Origin: Lachnospiraceae bacterium EP-SM-12S-S03
GTDB lineage: Bacteria > Bacillota > Clostridia > Lachnospirales > Lachnospiraceae
Direction of reading: 5' to 3'
NCBI GenBank assembly: GCA_020540725.1
Contig: JAJBSL010000025.1
Location: forward strand, 1-34,256
Length of the DNA stretch: 34,256 nucleotides
A program made the translations under genes and the position numbers. Under the pieces are notes generated by a model that saw only the letters and a list, made by a program, of their open reading frames with translations, searched no databases and was not told where the DNA came from. Below are positions 31,664-34,256 of this stretch, piece by piece. Positions within the stretch are counted from its first letter, which is position 1. Each line of letters starts with the position of its first letter.

Positions 31664-32344
31664 TTGAAAGAGAAGTATAAAATTTTAATTGTTGATGATG
31701 AACAGTCCATTTTAGATATGTTGAAATTGCAACTCGAATTTGAGGGATATACGGTTTATGTTGCCAGCAACGCAAAAGAGGCTTTGGATAACTTATCCTA
31801 CTCGCCAGATATAATTTTATTAGACATCAATATGTCTGGTATGAATGGCTTGGACTTATGTGTATTTATTCGTGATTTTATATCTTGTCCGATTATTTTT
31901 CTTACTGCCAGAGTATCAGAACAAGATAAAATCAATGGACTTATGGCTGGGGGAGATGATTACATTACAAAGCCGTTTTCTGTAAATGAATTGTTGGCAA
32001 GAATTTCTGCACACTTACGACGTGAACAAAGAAATCATAATAAGACAAAAAGCAAATTTTCAGAAGAACTTGTTATTGATTATTCAAATAGAAGTCTTTA
32101 TATCAAAGGAAACAAAATTGAATTATCAAATAAAGAATTTGAAATTATACAATTACTATCTTCAAATGCAGGACAGGTTTTTGACAGAGAAAGAATTTAT
32201 GAAGGTATTTGGGGAATTGATGGCAATGGAGATAGTGTCGTTATCAAAGAACACATACGGAAAATAAGACAGAAATTTAGTGAATTTACGGATAAAGTAT
32301 ATATAGCTACGGTTTGGGGAGTCGGATATAAATGGGAAAAATAA
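31664..32344 (+). CDS. OmpR-family response regulator
   Basis: This cytoplasmic DNA-binding regulator of 226 aa is activated by phosphorylation by the next gene's kinase. The receiver domain has the acidic pocket Asp11/Asp12, the phosphorylation site Asp54 (IILLDINMSG), Thr81 and Lys103 (ITKPFS). The C-terminal winged helix is clear: NKEFEIIQLLSSNAGQVFDR, VIKEHIRKIRQK and TVWGVGYKWE. The start is TTG, supported by AAGGAGTG upstream and by the MKEKYKILIVDDE opening. It overlaps the kinase gene by 13 bp. The setting (regulator, kinase, ABC ATPase) resembles lantibiotic or cell-envelope-stress modules (SpaRK/NsrRK-like); the inducer is unknown. Confidence 0.93.
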   Translation: MKEKYKILIVDDEQSILDMLKLQLEFEGYTVYVASNAKEALDNLSYSPDIILLDINMSGMNGLDLCVFIRDFISCPIIFLTARVSEQDKINGLMAGGDDYITKPFSVNELLARISAHLRREQRNHNKTKSKFSEELVIDYSNRSLYIKGNKIELSNKEFEIIQLLSSNAGQVFDRERIYEGIWGIDGNGDSVVIKEHIRKIRQKFSEFTDKVYIATVWGVGYKWEK

Positions 32345-33535
32345 AAGAAACTTTTCAAAAAATGTCATTAAAAAAATCTCTCTTAGTATTAGCGGTGTTC
32401 TGTCTTAGTCTGGTTGGGATACTTTCGATTGTTACAATATTGAAATGTTCAGATATTCGCCAAGAAATACTTGATACCAGACCGATCATTATTACAGACT
32501 ATATTATTGATGACACAAACAAAAACGATATGGAAAATAATAATGGTGTTACTGCCATACCGCAAAAATATACACACGGAGAACTTTCAAAAGAAAATCA
32601 AGTGTATTATTGGTGCATTACTATTCTTATGGTATCATTACCCATTGCTTATATTATAATCGCTTCTTTTATGGTAGCTAAATTATACTACAAATGGAAA
32701 TTACAGATACCGCTTGAAAATTTGAAAAATGGTATGGATTATATTTCACAGCAGGATTTAGATTTTCAGATACAATATTCGTCTAATGATGAACTGGGGC
32801 AGTTATGTGATACATTTGAACATATGAAAAATGAGATTTATAAAAGCAATCGTAAAATGTGGAATATGTTACAGGAGAGAAAAGCTCTGACGGCTTCTGT
32901 TTCACATGATTTAAGAACACCGATTACAGTTATCAATGGATATCTTGAGTATTTGGAAAAATCAATCGAAAGAGGAACTCTTACAAATGAAACCTTACAG
33001 ACAACCATTAAAAATATGACAGAAGCTGCCGATAGATTAAAACGGTATGTAGAGTGTGTAAAAGATATACAAAGAATAGAAGATATTGAAATTAAAAAAA
33101 AAGAATTACGATTTGAAAGAATTGATTGCCAACATAACAAAAGAATTTTCTATCTTAGCAGCACAAAAAAATAAGAAAGTTATTATACAGGATTTTTCAA
33201 AATCTGCTTTTATATTAACGGATAAAGCTATGTTATCAAAAATTTTAGAGAATATATTTGATAACGCACTCCGCTTTTCTTCTGAAAAAATTGTATTTTC
33301 AATCAAAGAAAAAGAAGAATATCTGTATTTCTCAATACAGGATGACGGCGTAGGATTTACATCAGAAGAATTAGAATCTGCCACTTCTTTCTTTTTCAGC
33401 TCATCTACCAATGGTGGAAATTTTGGTATAGGATTATCTATCTGCAAAATACTTTGCGAAAAATTTGGAGGGGATATATTTTTAGATAATATCTCTGATC
33501 ATGGAGCGATTATTACAATCAAGATTAAAAAATAA
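32332..33535 (+). pseudogene. HAMP-type sensor histidine kinase, split by a frameshift at a poly-A run
   Basis: The kinase is read in two frames, 32332-33174 and 33086-33535. The first part has two membrane helices (about 16-37 and 94-118), a short outer loop, a HAMP-like segment and the phosphorylated His192 in SVSHDLRTP. The second holds the ATPase domain: N-box ENIFDNALRF, G1 DDGVGF and G2 GIGLSICK. Removing one A from the nine-A run at 33094-33102 joins the halves without a gap and gives a normal full-length kinase. It may be a real mutation, a phase-variable switch, a slippery site, or a sequencing error in the homopolymer. Confidence 0.85.
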
Positions 33536-33554
33536 GCGGAAACTTTTCTGAAAT

Positions 33555-33575
33555 TTGACTTTTATATGAAATAAT
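33555..33575 (+). promoter_or_regulatory. Second copy of the response-regulator element, before the ABC gene
   Basis: TTGACTTTTATATGAAATAA (33555-33574) matches TTGACTTTTTTGTGATATAA (31611-31630) at 17 of 20 positions, ending in a -10-like AATAAT (33570-33575). The ABC gene may have its own regulator-dependent start near 33582. Confidence 0.5.
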
Positions 33576-33605
33576 CTCCTTACAGAAGCGTAAGGAGGTT
33601 TTTTT
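33573..33605 (+). terminator. Terminator hairpin containing the ABC gene's ribosome site
   Basis: AATCTCCTTAC (33573-33583) pairs with GTAAGGAGGTT (33590-33600) across the loop AGAAGC, followed by TTTTT up to the ATG at 33606. The descending arm is the Shine-Dalgarno AAGGAGG at 7 bp from the start. Transcripts reading through from the kinase would therefore be stopped and have the ribosome site masked. Confidence 0.75.
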
Positions 33606-34046
33606 ATGGAAATTAGAATTGAAGGATTGAATAAAAAATATGGAAAACAATGTGCCTTAAAGGATATATCATTACATATCCCAGTCGGTATGTATGGTCT
33701 GTTAGGAGAAAACGGGGCTGGTAAAACAACGCTTATGCGTATATTGGCTACATTGTTGGAACCGTCAACGGGCACGATAGAAATCAATGGAATTGATATA
33801 AAAAGGAAAAAAGAAATCCGAAAAATAATCGGCTATCTGCCACAGGAGTTTTCGATATATCCAAATATGACGGTTTACCAAGCCTTAGATTATCTTGGGA
33901 TTTTAGCGGAACTTCCTAAGAATATTCGTAAGCACCGTATCAATGAACTTTTAAAACAAGTGAATTTGGAACAAGAAAAGAATAAAAGGGGAAAAGACCA
34001 TGACAAGGCAGGAAGAATTAGAGTTCAGAAAACGATGTCCGTATGA
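33606..34046 (+). pseudogene. Truncated ABC transporter ATP-binding protein (antimicrobial-export type)
   Basis: The first ~125 codons encode a normal BcrA/CcmA-type ATPase start: IEGLNKKYGKQCALKDIS, Walker A GENGAGKTT and the Q-loop GYLPQEFSIYPNMT. At about 33985 (after VNLEQEKNK) homology stops and the frame runs out in unrelated sequence to 34046. The signature, Walker B and switch histidine are missing, so the product cannot hydrolyse ATP normally; full-length relatives are near 290-300 aa. No permease gene follows. The break may be a recombination junction, an insertion, or an assembly join near the end of the window. Confidence 0.8.
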
Positions 34047-34134
34047 TGCAATGGGAGATTATTCGCTGTTGTCACGAAAGACGGAAGAGGAAAAGAAGAA
34101 TTTTAATCAGAATCGTTCAATGTCGAAGAAATAA
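34000..34134 (+). CDS. Small uncharacterised protein downstream of the junction (44 aa)
   Basis: A 44-codon frame starts MTRQEELEFRKRCPYDAMGD and ends in a polar tail (EEEKKNFNQNRSMSKK). AGGGG lies about 9 bp before the ATG. It overlaps the run-out of the truncated ATPase and lies wholly in the unrelated sequence. I do not recognise it; a small gene of a mobile element is one possibility. From 34135 to the end nothing further could be assigned. Confidence 0.4.
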   Translation: MTRQEELEFRKRCPYDAMGDYSLLSRKTEEEKKNFNQNRSMSKK

Positions 34135-34256
34135 CGGTAGTTATTAGGAGAAAGGTTTTAGCAAAATACGGAGTCGCAGGGGGCTGTCGGTTAATGCCAA
34201 TTTTTAGGCTCTAAATCTTAAAATACGAATCTCCTGTAGTAATCAGTGTTTTTGAT

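Noticed and set aside
1..34256. CRISPR array, rRNA, tRNA or intact insertion sequence
   Set aside because: No regularly spaced repeats beyond the two-copy leader repeat, no cloverleaf or rRNA-like stretch, and no transposase frame were found on reading both strands.

Overview
The window looks like a chromosomal stretch of a low-GC, Gram-positive gut anaerobe, most likely a Lachnospiraceae member (Clostridia). Reasons are the AT-rich sequence, strong AGGAGG-type ribosome binding sites with some TTG starts, lipobox lipoproteins with short spacers, a split ThrE/YjjPB exporter, DUF1292 and TraX-type proteins, and a high-cysteine 'chorion-like' small protein typical of clostridia. The species cannot be fixed from the sequence alone. 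No rRNA, tRNA or CRISPR array was seen.

Layout. Positions 1-2381: a three-gene polar amino-acid ABC importer behind a leader with direct repeats and palindromes. 2403-3742: a split threonine/serine-type exporter. 3831-5177: a class Ic-like aminotransferase. 5361-6620: a membrane-anchored CapA-family protein. 6645-10012: gltX and a UvrD/PcrA-like helicase. 10015-10350: a convergent DUF1292 gene. 10421-14413: an apparent operon of a sugar-type binding lipoprotein, a glycogen-debranching-like protein that has lost all three GH13 catalytic residues, a TraX-like membrane protein and a DUF5662-like protein. 14507-15741: luxS divergent from a phosphoglycerate-mutase-family gene. 15747-18023: trpS and an Xaa-Pro peptidase. 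18045-23664: a complete oligopeptide importer (oppABCDF) directly behind the peptidase, suggesting coupled peptide uptake and breakdown. 23791-27985: an ABC-F ATPase, a patatin-like phospholipase, a TruA paralogue with Glu in place of the catalytic Asp, and a hotdog acyl-CoA thioesterase. 28097-29442: small uncharacterised genes, including a Cys/Gly-rich protein with two hydrophobic repeats.

From about 29460 to the end the window is AT-richer and accessory in character: a subtilase N-terminal remnant, a small membrane protein, an XRE regulator divergent from an unknown CxxC membrane-anchored protein with two matching palindromic operators between them, and a damaged two-component/ABC module. 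In that module the response regulator is intact, the sensor kinase is split by a frameshift at a nine-A run, and the ABC ATPase is cut off after about 125 residues by a junction to unrelated DNA.

The most interesting items are: (a) the GH13 pseudoenzyme in an operon with an orphan binding protein and TraX; (b) the TruA Asp-to-Glu change; (c) the XRE operator pair; (d) the arrangement ahead of the truncated ABC gene, where the terminator of the upstream operon contains that gene's Shine-Dalgarno sequence, and where a second copy of the element found upstream of the response regulator would start a transcript inside the hairpin, leaving the ribosome site free.
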